A DNA stretch of 21,973 nt from an uncultured Flavobacteriales bacterium. Its GTDB lineage: Bacteria > Bacteroidota > Bacteroidia > Flavobacteriales_D > Sanyastnellaceae. Below the pieces are notes generated by a model that did not search any database, had not been told where the DNA came from, and worked only from the letters and a program-made list of their open reading frames with translations. The stretch lies in assembly GCA_938003665.1 (NCBI GenBank), contig CALKYI010000407.1, forward strand, positions 1-21,973, read 5' to 3'. This document shows positions 16,059 through 21,973 of the stretch, piece after piece (position 1 is the first letter of the stretch; each line of letters starts with the position of its first letter). Made by a program: the position numbers and the translations under genes.

Positions 16059-16442
16059 TTAAACGCGACGACGCTTTGGTGGGCGGCATCCGTTGTGCGG
16101 GAACGGCGTAGCATCGATGATCTCGATGATTTCGATTCCCATGTTGTGCAAGGCGCGCATGGCGCTCTCGCGGCCCGCTCCAGGACCTTTTACAAATGCT
16201 CGGATTTTACGCAATCCGAGGTCGTGCGCTTCGCGACCGCAATCTTCCGCGGCAACCTGTGCAGCATAAGGCGTGTTTTTCTTGGAGCCCCGGAAACCCA
16301 TCTTACCGGCGCTAGACCATGAAATCACTTGGCCATTGTTGTTGGTCAGCGAAATGATGATGTTGTTGAAGGATGAGTGGATGTGGGCTTGGCCTGTGGC
16401 CTCCACAACGACTTTCTTCTTTTTCTTGACGTTCTTCGCCAT
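16059..16442 (-). CDS. rpsK: 30S ribosomal protein S11
   Basis: 127 residues, standard length. S11 forms part of the 30S platform and contacts the 3' end of 16S rRNA near the mRNA exit. Conserved segments are HIHSSFNNIIISLTNNNGQV, SSAGKMGFRGSKKNTPYAAQ, FVKGPGAGRESAMRAL and the C-terminal IDATPFPHNGCRPPKRRRV. It is preceded by the longest gap inside the operon (49 nt), which holds a hairpin. Confidence 0.99.
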   Translation of the reverse strand: MAKNVKKKKKVVVEATGQAHIHSSFNNIIISLTNNNGQVISWSSAGKMGFRGSKKNTPYAAQVAAEDCGREAHDLGLRKIRAFVKGPGAGRESAMRALHNMGIEIIEIIDATPFPHNGCRPPKRRRV

Positions 16443-16463
16443 CGTCTTAATTTTTAGGTGATC

Positions 16464-16479
16464 AGTTCCCGAGGGAACT
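16464..16479 (-). promoter_or_regulatory. Hairpin in the rpsM-rpsK gap
   Basis: AGTTCCC (16464-16470) and GGGAACT (16473-16479) are perfect inverted repeats separated by 2 nt; a 6-bp stem with a 4-nt loop is the likely folded form. It lies 12 nt after the rpsM stop and 21 nt before rpsK. It has no U-tract, so it is not an intrinsic terminator. A role in mRNA processing or operon feedback is possible but not shown. Confidence 0.4.
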
Positions 16480-16491
16480 CAATGAATGCGA

Positions 16492-16860
16492 TTATTTCTT
16501 CTTGTTCGCAACGGTCTTACGCTTGCCCTTGCGGGTGCGTGAGTTGTTCTTCGTGCGCTGTCCGCGCAACGGCAAGCCGTTACGGTGACGGATGCCTCGG
16601 TAGCTACCGATGTCCATCAAACGCTTGATGTGAGATTGAACTTCCGATCGCAACTCCCCTTCCACTTTGAAACCCGTGGAAATGGCGTTACGGACCGCAC
16701 CGATTTCATCATCGGTCCAGTCTTGAACTTTCTTGTCTTCTGACACTCCACATTCCGCGAGCAATTGAGAAGCTCGGCTACGGCCGATGCCGTAGATGTA
16801 AGTGAGTGCAATAACACCCCGCTTGTTGCGAGGAATATCGATACCAGCTATACGTGCCAT
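16492..16860 (-). CDS. rpsM: 30S ribosomal protein S13
   Basis: 122 residues from the ATG at 16860 (MARIAGIDIPRNKRG), the usual family start; an in-frame ATG 18 nt upstream would add six non-conserved residues. S13 lies in the head of the 30S subunit, bridging to the 50S and contacting P-site tRNA. Conserved blocks are TYIYGIGRSRASQLL, SYRGIRHRNGLPLRGQRTKNNSRT and a basic C-terminus GKRKTVANKKK. Follows rpmJ by 26 nt. Confidence 0.98.
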   Translation of the reverse strand: MARIAGIDIPRNKRGVIALTYIYGIGRSRASQLLAECGVSEDKKVQDWTDDEIGAVRNAISTGFKVEGELRSEVQSHIKRLMDIGSYRGIRHRNGLPLRGQRTKNNSRTRKGKRKTVANKKK

Positions 16861-16886
16861 GGGCGATGGGTTTGGCAACGACAGGA

Positions 16887-17003
16887 TTAACCCTGACGTT
16901 GCTTCATTTTAGGATTCTTCTTGTTAATGACGTACAAGCGGCCTTTCCGACGAACAATCTTGCAGTCGGCAGTACGCTTTTTGAGTGAAGCACGGGTTTT
17001 CAT
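16887..17003 (-). CDS. rpmJ: 50S ribosomal protein L36
   Basis: A 38-residue gene, easily missed because of size. It starts MKTRASLKKRTADCKIVRRK and ends NPKMKQRQG, clearly L36. Compared with the zinc-binding form (Cys11, Cys14, Cys27, His33), only C14 remains; the other ligand positions are T11, N27 and M33, so this L36 cannot bind zinc in the usual way. It lies between infA (7-nt gap) and rpsM, the normal place in the alpha/spc cluster. Confidence 0.97.
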   Translation of the reverse strand: MKTRASLKKRTADCKIVRRKGRLYVINKKNPKMKQRQG

Positions 17004-17010
17004 AGTGCAA

Positions 17011-17232
17011 TTATTTCTTGTATCTGAACGAGATTCGACCTTTTGTCAAATCGTAGGGAGACATGTCCACTCGCACGCGGTCACCGGGCAAAATCTTGAT
17101 GTAGTACATCCGCATCTTGCCTGAAATGTGGGCCGTGATGATGTGCCCGTTTTCCAATTCAACTCGGAACATTGCGTTGGACAATGCTTCGAGGATTGTT
17201 CCGTCTTGCGTTATGGACGCTTGTTTCGCCAT
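17011..17232 (-). CDS. infA: Translation initiation factor IF-1
   Basis: 73 residues, an OB-fold protein that binds the A site of the 30S subunit during initiation. The sequence MAKQASITQDGTILEALSNA, the VELENGHIITAHISGKMR strand pair and the C-terminal PYDLTKGRISFRYK are diagnostic. The gene follows map by 29 nt and precedes rpmJ by 7 nt. Confidence 0.99.
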   Translation of the reverse strand: MAKQASITQDGTILEALSNAMFRVELENGHIITAHISGKMRMYYIKILPGDRVRVDMSPYDLTKGRISFRYKK

Positions 17233-17261
17233 ATGATTTAATCTCTGGTTAGAATATCGTT

Positions 17262-18050
17262 TTAGTGTTGTAAGACTTTTTCTATTTCGTCAAAACTTGA
17301 GAGAACGTCCGCCTGGCCTTTGCGCACTACGATGTCGTGTTCGAAGTGTGCACTCACCTTGCGGTCTGCCGTCACGATCGTCCAGCCGTCTTCCAAGTGG
17401 AAGACTTCCTTTCGACCGAGGTTGATCATGGGCTCGATGGCCAAAACCATTCCGTCCATCAAACGCGGACCGTTGCCGCGTCTGCCGTAGTTGGGGACTT
17501 CCGGAGCTTCGTGCAACGAACGACCCAACCCGTGACCCACCAATTCCCGAACCACTCCGTAGCCGTTTTGTTCGGCGTGTTGCTGGCACGCGAATCCGAT
17601 GTCTCCGATTCGTTTACCAACCACCGCTTGCTCAATGGCGAGCCGGAGGCATTCTTTGGTGACGTCTAATAGCTGCTGAACTTCCGGCGCAATCTCGCCC
17701 ACCTCAAAGGTGTACGCACTGTCGCCGTAAAATTCATTCTTCAACACCCCACAATCGATGGACACGATGTCCCCTTCTTCCAAAGGCCGATCGTTTGGGA
17801 TGCCGTGCACGACCGCCTCATTGACGGAGGTGCACAAAGAGTTCGGAAACCCTCCGTACCCCTTGAAGCCTGGTTCTGCTCCGTGGTCGCGAATGAATTC
17901 TTCCGCAACCGCGTCGAGTTCCAGTGTCGTAACCCCCGGACGAATCCGACTGGCTACGGCAGCTAACGTTTTCCCTACAAGCAAAGAACTTTCCCGAAGG
18001 AGTTCGACCTCTTCGTCCGTTTTGATATGCACGCGTCGGCCGAAACCCAT
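17262..18050 (-). CDS. map: Methionine aminopeptidase type I
   Basis: 262 residues. Removes the N-terminal methionine from nascent proteins. The pita-bread fold metal ligands are visible: D99 (SIDCG) and D110 (YGDSAYTF), then the histidine in GHGLGRSLHEAP and glutamates in VLAIEPMINLG and SAHFEHDIVV. H82 in VVHGIP is the substrate-contacting histidine. No N-terminal zinc-finger extension is present, so this is the short bacterial type. It lies directly between secY (6-nt gap) and infA, with no adk gene, as is usual in Bacteroidota. Confidence 0.98.
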   Translation of the reverse strand: MGFGRRVHIKTDEEVELLRESSLLVGKTLAAVASRIRPGVTTLELDAVAEEFIRDHGAEPGFKGYGGFPNSLCTSVNEAVVHGIPNDRPLEEGDIVSIDCGVLKNEFYGDSAYTFEVGEIAPEVQQLLDVTKECLRLAIEQAVVGKRIGDIGFACQQHAEQNGYGVVRELVGHGLGRSLHEAPEVPNYGRRGNGPRLMDGMVLAIEPMINLGRKEVFHLEDGWTIVTADRKVSAHFEHDIVVRKGQADVLSSFDEIEKVLQH

Positions 18051-18056
18051 TTCAGG

Positions 18057-19406
18057 TTATCCCGCAATACCACCCACAGGAGACTGCGGACGGCCACGCA
18101 ATTTTCCGGACTTCATCAAACCGTCATAGTGACGTGAGAGCAAGTAGCTCTCGATTTGCTGAAGGGTATCCAGAATGACCCCCACCATAATCAACAGCGA
18201 CGTACCGCCGAAGAAAATGGAGAAGCCTTGCGCTTTTGTTAATCCGAGGCTGAACACGATTGCCGGCAAAATGGCAATCAAGGCCAGCATCAATGAACCG
18301 GGCAACGTGATGTTGGACAACACGCGCTCCAAGAAATCCGCTGTGGGCTTCCCTGGCTTCACGCCCGGAACGAAACTGTTTTGACGCTTCAAGTCGTCCG
18401 CCATTTGGTTGGGGTTGACTGTAATCGCCGTGTAGAAGTAGGTAAAGACCACGATCATCACGAAGAAGATCAGGTTGTACCAGAATCCGTTGAAGTCAGA
18501 CAAGCTCTGCAATGCCGCGTTGTCTTGGAACGTTTCACTCTGCGTCAAGTACAATGGCACGAACATAATCGCCTGGGCAAAGATGATCGGCATCACACCT
18601 GCAGAGTTTACTTTCAATGGGATGTAGCTGCGGGCACCCTCGCCTTGTGGGAGGTGCGTACCACCGGCTTGCATCTTGGCCATTTGCACAGGCACTTTAC
18701 GCAACGCTTGAACCAACGCCACGCTGGCACCGATGACAATCAACAAGAAGGCAATCTCCACCAAGAAGAAGAACACCGAGGTGTCCGGGTGGATGAATTC
18801 CTGAATGATCGCTTGTGGGAACGTAGCGATGATACCAATCATGATGAGCAAGGAAATACCGTTGCCTACGCCTTTGTCCGTGATGCGCTCACCCAACCAC
18901 ATGATGACCAGGGTTGAACACACCAAGATCAACACCGCGCTGAACCACCAGAACGTTGAAGGGTTAGCAACCGCTCCGGGCACGCCCGCAACCGAAGTTG
19001 CGAGGTATCCAGGCGCCTGCACCAACGTGATGGCGATGGTCAAGAAACGCGTGTATTGGTTGATTTTCTTTCGGCCGCTCTCACCTTCAGCCTGCATCTT
19101 CTGTACCGCAGGTACCGCGATGCCCAACAATTGGATAATGATCGATGCCGAGATATATGGCATAATGCCCAATGCAAAGATTGAGGCACGCGTGAAGGCT
19201 CCACCCGTGAACAAGGACAACAAGTCGCCCAAACCGCCGCTTCCGGACTGAGCCATTTGCTCAGCCAAAACGTCGCTGTTCACACCAGGGATCACGATGA
19301 ACGAGCCGATTCGGTAAACCAAAATCAAGCCCAGGGTTATGCCCAACTTCTGGCGCAACTCTTCGTGCTTCCAGATATTCGAGATCTGAGTGAAAAAATT
19401 CTTCAT
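18057..19406 (-). CDS. secY: Preprotein translocase subunit SecY
   Basis: 449 residues, full length. SecY is the channel of the Sec translocon in the inner membrane and would export the signal-peptide proteins of this window. About ten hydrophobic segments can be traced, beginning with LGITLGLILVYRIGSFIVIPG, which includes the conserved first helix. The cytoplasmic-loop signatures GERITDKGVGNGISLLIM and VNPNQMADDLKRQNSFVPGVKPGKPT are present. It lies between rplO (11-nt gap) and map (6-nt gap). Confidence 0.99.
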   Translation of the reverse strand: MKNFFTQISNIWKHEELRQKLGITLGLILVYRIGSFIVIPGVNSDVLAEQMAQSGSGGLGDLLSLFTGGAFTRASIFALGIMPYISASIIIQLLGIAVPAVQKMQAEGESGRKKINQYTRFLTIAITLVQAPGYLATSVAGVPGAVANPSTFWWFSAVLILVCSTLVIMWLGERITDKGVGNGISLLIMIGIIATFPQAIIQEFIHPDTSVFFFLVEIAFLLIVIGASVALVQALRKVPVQMAKMQAGGTHLPQGEGARSYIPLKVNSAGVMPIIFAQAIMFVPLYLTQSETFQDNAALQSLSDFNGFWYNLIFFVMIVVFTYFYTAITVNPNQMADDLKRQNSFVPGVKPGKPTADFLERVLSNITLPGSLMLALIAILPAIVFSLGLTKAQGFSIFFGGTSLLIMVGVILDTLQQIESYLLSRHYDGLMKSGKLRGRPQSPVGGIAG

Positions 19407-19417
19407 CTGAGTGGGGT

Positions 19418-19864
19418 TTATGCTTCGGTTGCTTCACCGCCAGCTGCTTCGATGGCAGCCTTCGCAGATGCAGAAAATTTGTGTGCTGTTACAGGTACAC
19501 CTGTCTTCAATTCACCTCGTCCGAGGATCTTGACCAAATCACGCTTACCGGCGAGGCCGTTTTCCATGAGGTCGTTGAGGGTAACTGCTTTGAGCTTCTT
19601 GCGGTCGATCAGTTCTTGGAGGGTGTCCAAGTTGATGCCCTTGTACTCCACACGGTTCGGGTTCGTGAAACCGAACTTAGGTACGCGGCGCTGGAGTGGC
19701 TGTTGACCACCTTCAAAACCGATTTTGCTCTTGTAGCCGGAACGCGACTTCGCGCCTTTGTGACCACGTGTAGAGGTACCTCCGTGACCGGAGCCTTCAC
19801 CGCGACCAACTCGCTTGCGCTGTTTCCGAGAACCATCTGCTGGCTTGAGATTGCTGAGATTCAT
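19418..19864 (-). CDS. rplO: 50S ribosomal protein L15
   Basis: 148 residues. The N-terminal basic, Gly-rich arm (MNLSNLKPADGSRKQRKRVG, GSGHGGTSTRGHKGAKSRSG) is typical and reaches into 23S rRNA; the globular part includes GGQQPLQRRVPKFGFTNPN and LVKILGRGELKTGVPVTAHK. The position between rpmD and secY is the classical spc order. Confidence 0.99.
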   Translation of the reverse strand: MNLSNLKPADGSRKQRKRVGRGEGSGHGGTSTRGHKGAKSRSGYKSKIGFEGGQQPLQRRVPKFGFTNPNRVEYKGINLDTLQELIDRKKLKAVTLNDLMENGLAGKRDLVKILGRGELKTGVPVTAHKFSASAKAAIEAAGGEATEA

Positions 19865-19884
19865 GGCTAATGCTGGTTTATGAT

Positions 19885-20064
19885 TTAAAGTTCTTCGACC
19901 GTGACGAGGTGGCTCACCTTTCGGACCATGCCCAAAATCTGTGGTGTGGCCTCGTGCTCAACCGGATTGTGCAATTTCTTAATTCCGAGGGCCTGAATGG
20001 TGGCCTTCTGACGCTTGGGGCGGTTGATCGCACTGCGCACTTGGGTGATTTTGATTTTTCCCAT
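19885..20064 (-). CDS. rpmD: 50S ribosomal protein L30
   Basis: 59 residues, short enough to be missed by size filters. It starts MGKIKITQVRSAINRPKRQK and continues ATIQALGIKKLHNPVEHEAT, the L30 core with the KLH motif, ending MVRKVSHLVTVEEL. It lies 11 nt after rpsE and 20 nt before rplO, its normal place in the spc operon. Confidence 0.97.
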   Translation of the reverse strand: MGKIKITQVRSAINRPKRQKATIQALGIKKLHNPVEHEATPQILGMVRKVSHLVTVEEL

Positions 20065-20075
20065 GGTATTCGAGA

Positions 20076-20615
20076 TTAACCGTTAAACACTTTGTGTACA
20101 GAGATGCCGCGCAATTGAGCGATGTCCTTAGCACTGCGCAATTCCTGCAATGCGTTGAACGTAGCTTTCACGACGTTGTGTGGGTTGCTAGAACCCAACG
20201 ACTTCGCGAGAACGTCCTTGATGCCTGCGCTCTCCAATACCGCACGCATCGCGCCACCGGCGATAACACCGGTACCGGGTGATGCTGGGCGGATCATGAC
20301 GTGCGCTCCAGCGAACTTCATCTCCTGCGCGTGCGGGATGGTGCCGTTCACCAAGGGCACTTCAATCATGTTCTTCTTCGCGTCCTCGATTCCTTTTTGG
20401 ATGGCGGTTGCCACCTCACGGCTCTTACCCAATCCGTGACCTACACGGCCCTTCTCGTCACCGACGACCATGATTGAGCTGAAGCTGAACGTACGGCCAC
20501 CCTTGGTGGTCTTCGCAACACGGTTGATACCAACCAAGCGCTCCTTCAAATCCGGATCTCCGGTTCGCGATTGCTGCTGGTTGTCGCGTCCTTTTCGTTG
20601 TTGACGTTGTTCCAT
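20076..20615 (-). CDS. rpsE: 30S ribosomal protein S5
   Basis: 179 residues. S5 contributes to decoding accuracy and the mRNA entry site. The double-stranded RNA-binding-like N-domain (LVGINRVAKTTKGGRTFSFS, VGDEKGRVGHGLGKSREV) and the C-domain (RPASPGTGVIAGGAMRAVLE, SLGSSNPHNVVKATFNAL) are complete. The N-terminus has an extra Gln/Arg-rich stretch before the core, common in this phylum. It lies 6 nt after rplR. Confidence 0.99.
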   Translation of the reverse strand: MEQRQQRKGRDNQQQSRTGDPDLKERLVGINRVAKTTKGGRTFSFSSIMVVGDEKGRVGHGLGKSREVATAIQKGIEDAKKNMIEVPLVNGTIPHAQEMKFAGAHVMIRPASPGTGVIAGGAMRAVLESAGIKDVLAKSLGSSNPHNVVKATFNALQELRSAKDIAQLRGISVHKVFNG

Positions 20616-20621
20616 CTTTCC

Positions 20622-20972
20622 TTAGAATTTGAGCCCGGCTTCGCGAGCAGCTTCTGCCAGGGACTTCACCCGGCCGTGATACAAGTAGCCGTTTCGATCG
20701 AAAACGACGGATTCAATTCCGGCAGCCTTGGCCTTCTCTGCGATCATCTTGCCAACGGCAGCGGCTTGGTCCAACTTAGGACCCTTCGCGTCGTCAGCTC
20801 CCAATGAACCCGCTGCAGCCAACGTACGGCCTGCGCGGTCGTCGATGATCTGAGCGTAGATCTGCTTGTTGCTGCGGAAAACAGACAACCGTGGGCACTC
20901 CGCAGTGCCGTGGACCTTACCACGAACGCGGCGCTTAATGCGGTTGCGTGAGAATGTTTTTTTCGTTCCCAT
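20622..20972 (-). CDS. rplR: 50S ribosomal protein L18
   Basis: 116 residues. L18 binds 5S rRNA in the central protuberance. The basic N-terminus (FSRNRIKRRVRGKVHGTAEC), the core RLSVFRSNKQIYAQIIDD and the C-terminal VVFDRNGYLYHGRVKSLAEA and AAREAGLKF are diagnostic. It lies between rplF (9-nt gap) and rpsE. Confidence 0.99.
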   Translation of the reverse strand: MGTKKTFSRNRIKRRVRGKVHGTAECPRLSVFRSNKQIYAQIIDDRAGRTLAAAGSLGADDAKGPKLDQAAAVGKMIAEKAKAAGIESVVFDRNGYLYHGRVKSLAEAAREAGLKF

Positions 20973-20981
20973 TGTTCTCGA

Positions 20982-21533
20982 TTATTTAGCGGCGGTCTTA
21001 CCAGCCTTGCGACGAATCTGTTCACCAGCATAGCGAACACCTTTGCCTTTGTATGGCTCAGGCTTGCGCAACGAGCGAATCTTGGCAGCCACCGTACCGA
21101 TGAGCTGTTTGTCGTGCGAGGTCAATTCTACGTATGGGTTCTCCCCTTTCTTTGTTTCGGCCTTCACCTTGATTTCTTCTGGCAAGCGCATGATGATTTG
21201 GTGGCTGAAACCCAGCGCCAACGTCAAGTCTTGTCCAGCAGAAGAGGCGCGGAAACCGACACCAACCAATTCCAAGCGAATGGTGTATCCCTTGGAAACG
21301 CCTTCCACCATGTTGTTCACCAGAGCACGGTACAATCCGTGCTTTGAGCGGTAATCCTTGTGGTCAGAAGGACGCGTGAAAGTCAAAACATTGTCGTTCA
21401 ACTCCACACCGATTTCGGGATCGATGGTCTGCTCCAGTTCCCCCTTGGGGCCTTTTACCTTGATTGAAGCACCATCGATCGTCACTGTGACGCCTTCGGG
21501 TACTGCAATGGGTGCTTTTCCTATCCGTGACAT
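20982..21533 (-). CDS. rplF: 50S ribosomal protein L6
   Basis: 183 residues with the two repeated L6 domains. It starts MSRIGKAPIAVPEGVTVTID and carries KGPKGELEQTI, the central GLYRALVNNMVEGVSKGY and the C-terminal signature region ending in RKPEPYKGKGVRYAGEQIRR. L6 sits near the GTPase-associated centre. It follows rpsH by 18 nt. Confidence 0.99.
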   Translation of the reverse strand: MSRIGKAPIAVPEGVTVTIDGASIKVKGPKGELEQTIDPEIGVELNDNVLTFTRPSDHKDYRSKHGLYRALVNNMVEGVSKGYTIRLELVGVGFRASSAGQDLTLALGFSHQIIMRLPEEIKVKAETKKGENPYVELTSHDKQLIGTVAAKIRSLRKPEPYKGKGVRYAGEQIRRKAGKTAAK

Positions 21534-21551
21534 AATGCTATTCCTTTCTTA

Positions 21552-21950
21552 TCAGTAAACGGTGCAAATGACTTCACCGCCGATGTTCATCTTGCGGCAT
21601 TCTTTGTCTGTCATCAACCCCTTGGAAGTGGAAACGATGCACACGCCGAGGCCGTTCAATACGCGTGGGAGGTCTCCCGAGCTAGCGTACTGGCGCAAAC
21701 CAGGCGTAGAGACGCGCTGCAATTCTGTGATGGCGGGACGCTTGGTCTTGCCGTCGTAACGCAATGCGATCTTGATGGTGCCTTGGTGGCCCGCATCGTC
21801 AAACTTATAATTCAAGATGTACCCCTTGTCGAACAAGATTCGGGTCATCTCCTTCTTCATGTTGGAAGCTGGAATCTCCACGACCTTGTGACCGGCCATC
21901 TGCGCGTTGCGGATGCGTGTCAGGTAATCTGCGATTGGATCAGTATTCAT
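21552..21950 (-). CDS. rpsH: 30S ribosomal protein S8
   Basis: 132 residues, complete. It starts MNTDPIADYLTRIRNAQMAG and ends with the conserved GLGVCIVSTSKGLMTDKECR and GGEVICTVY. S8 binds the central domain of 16S rRNA and in E. coli represses the spc operon. It is the most upstream complete gene of the ribosomal operon in this window; the last 23 bases to the right edge are upstream sequence in which I cannot identify the neighbouring gene (rpsN is expected). Confidence 0.99.
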   Translation of the reverse strand: MNTDPIADYLTRIRNAQMAGHKVVEIPASNMKKEMTRILFDKGYILNYKFDDAGHQGTIKIALRYDGKTKRPAITELQRVSTPGLRQYASSGDLPRVLNGLGVCIVSTSKGLMTDKECRKMNIGGEVICTVY

Positions 21951-21973
21951 AATCTTCAGTCTATTCGTGGGTT

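Noticed and set aside
16861..16878. Upstream ATG of rpsM adding MPNPSP.
   Set aside because: S13 proteins begin at MARIAGIDIP; the six extra residues are not conserved in the family.
18051..18056. A missing adk gene between secY and map as a deletion.
   Set aside because: Absence of adk at this position is usual in Bacteroidota; the 6-nt gap shows no remnant.
21951..21973. Remnant of rpsN (S14) at the right edge.
   Set aside because: Expected from gene order, but the 23 bases show no frame ending like S14, so it cannot be supported from this sequence.

Overview
The window looks like a chromosomal segment of a member of the Bacteroidota, probably a free-living, Flavobacteriales-like lineage of moderate GC content. 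Four things point there. One gene encodes a very large secreted protein whose last visible residues (LLVYPN) start a type IX secretion (T9SS) sorting tail. A PorE-like multidomain lipoprotein is present. Promoter elements match the Bacteroidota form (TTG about 20 nt upstream of TAnnTTTG) instead of -35/-10 boxes. The ribosomal protein cluster lacks adk between secY and map and runs rplQ-carA-eno at its end. I cannot place it to genus.

Left part (1-5452). A secreted, Asp-box-containing beta-propeller protein of more than 1000 residues occupies 1-3004 on the minus strand and runs off the left edge. Upstream of it, also on minus, is a two-gene unit: a predicted outer-membrane beta-barrel protein followed 3 nt later by lipA (lipoyl synthase). 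Divergent from that unit is an OsmC-family gene on plus. A 38-residue small lipoprotein gene, easy to overlook, lies on minus with its stop codon directly abutting the osmC stop.

Middle part (5514-11118), all plus strand: rmuC, then a GWxTD-domain lipoprotein overlapping it by 1 nt, then an RlmB/TrmH-type rRNA 2'-O-methyltransferase with its own promoter element, then the PorE-like lipoprotein (TPR, PD40 propeller, carboxypeptidase-regulatory-like domain, OmpA-like domain). The last gene converges with eno across 9 nt.

Right part (11128-21950), all minus strand. Read in the direction of transcription it is rpsH, rplF, rplR, rpsE, rpmD, rplO, secY, map, infA, rpmJ, rpsM, rpsK, rpsD, rpoA, rplQ, a strong intrinsic terminator, then carA and eno. 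This is the second half of the spc operon fused to the alpha operon. rpmD and rpmJ are short and easily missed. The promoter lies beyond the right edge.

Most of the window is conserved housekeeping sequence and I see no mobile element, CRISPR array, tRNA or rRNA gene. The most interesting signals are: perfect TAnnTTTG promoter elements only 3-4 nt before the start codons of three unrelated genes, which suggests leaderless mRNAs; the tiny three-cysteine lipoprotein; the divergent OmpA-like domain of the PorE-like protein; a near-perfect 30-bp tandem repeat that builds an acidic tail on ribosomal protein L17; and a hairpin in the longest gap of the ribosomal operon.
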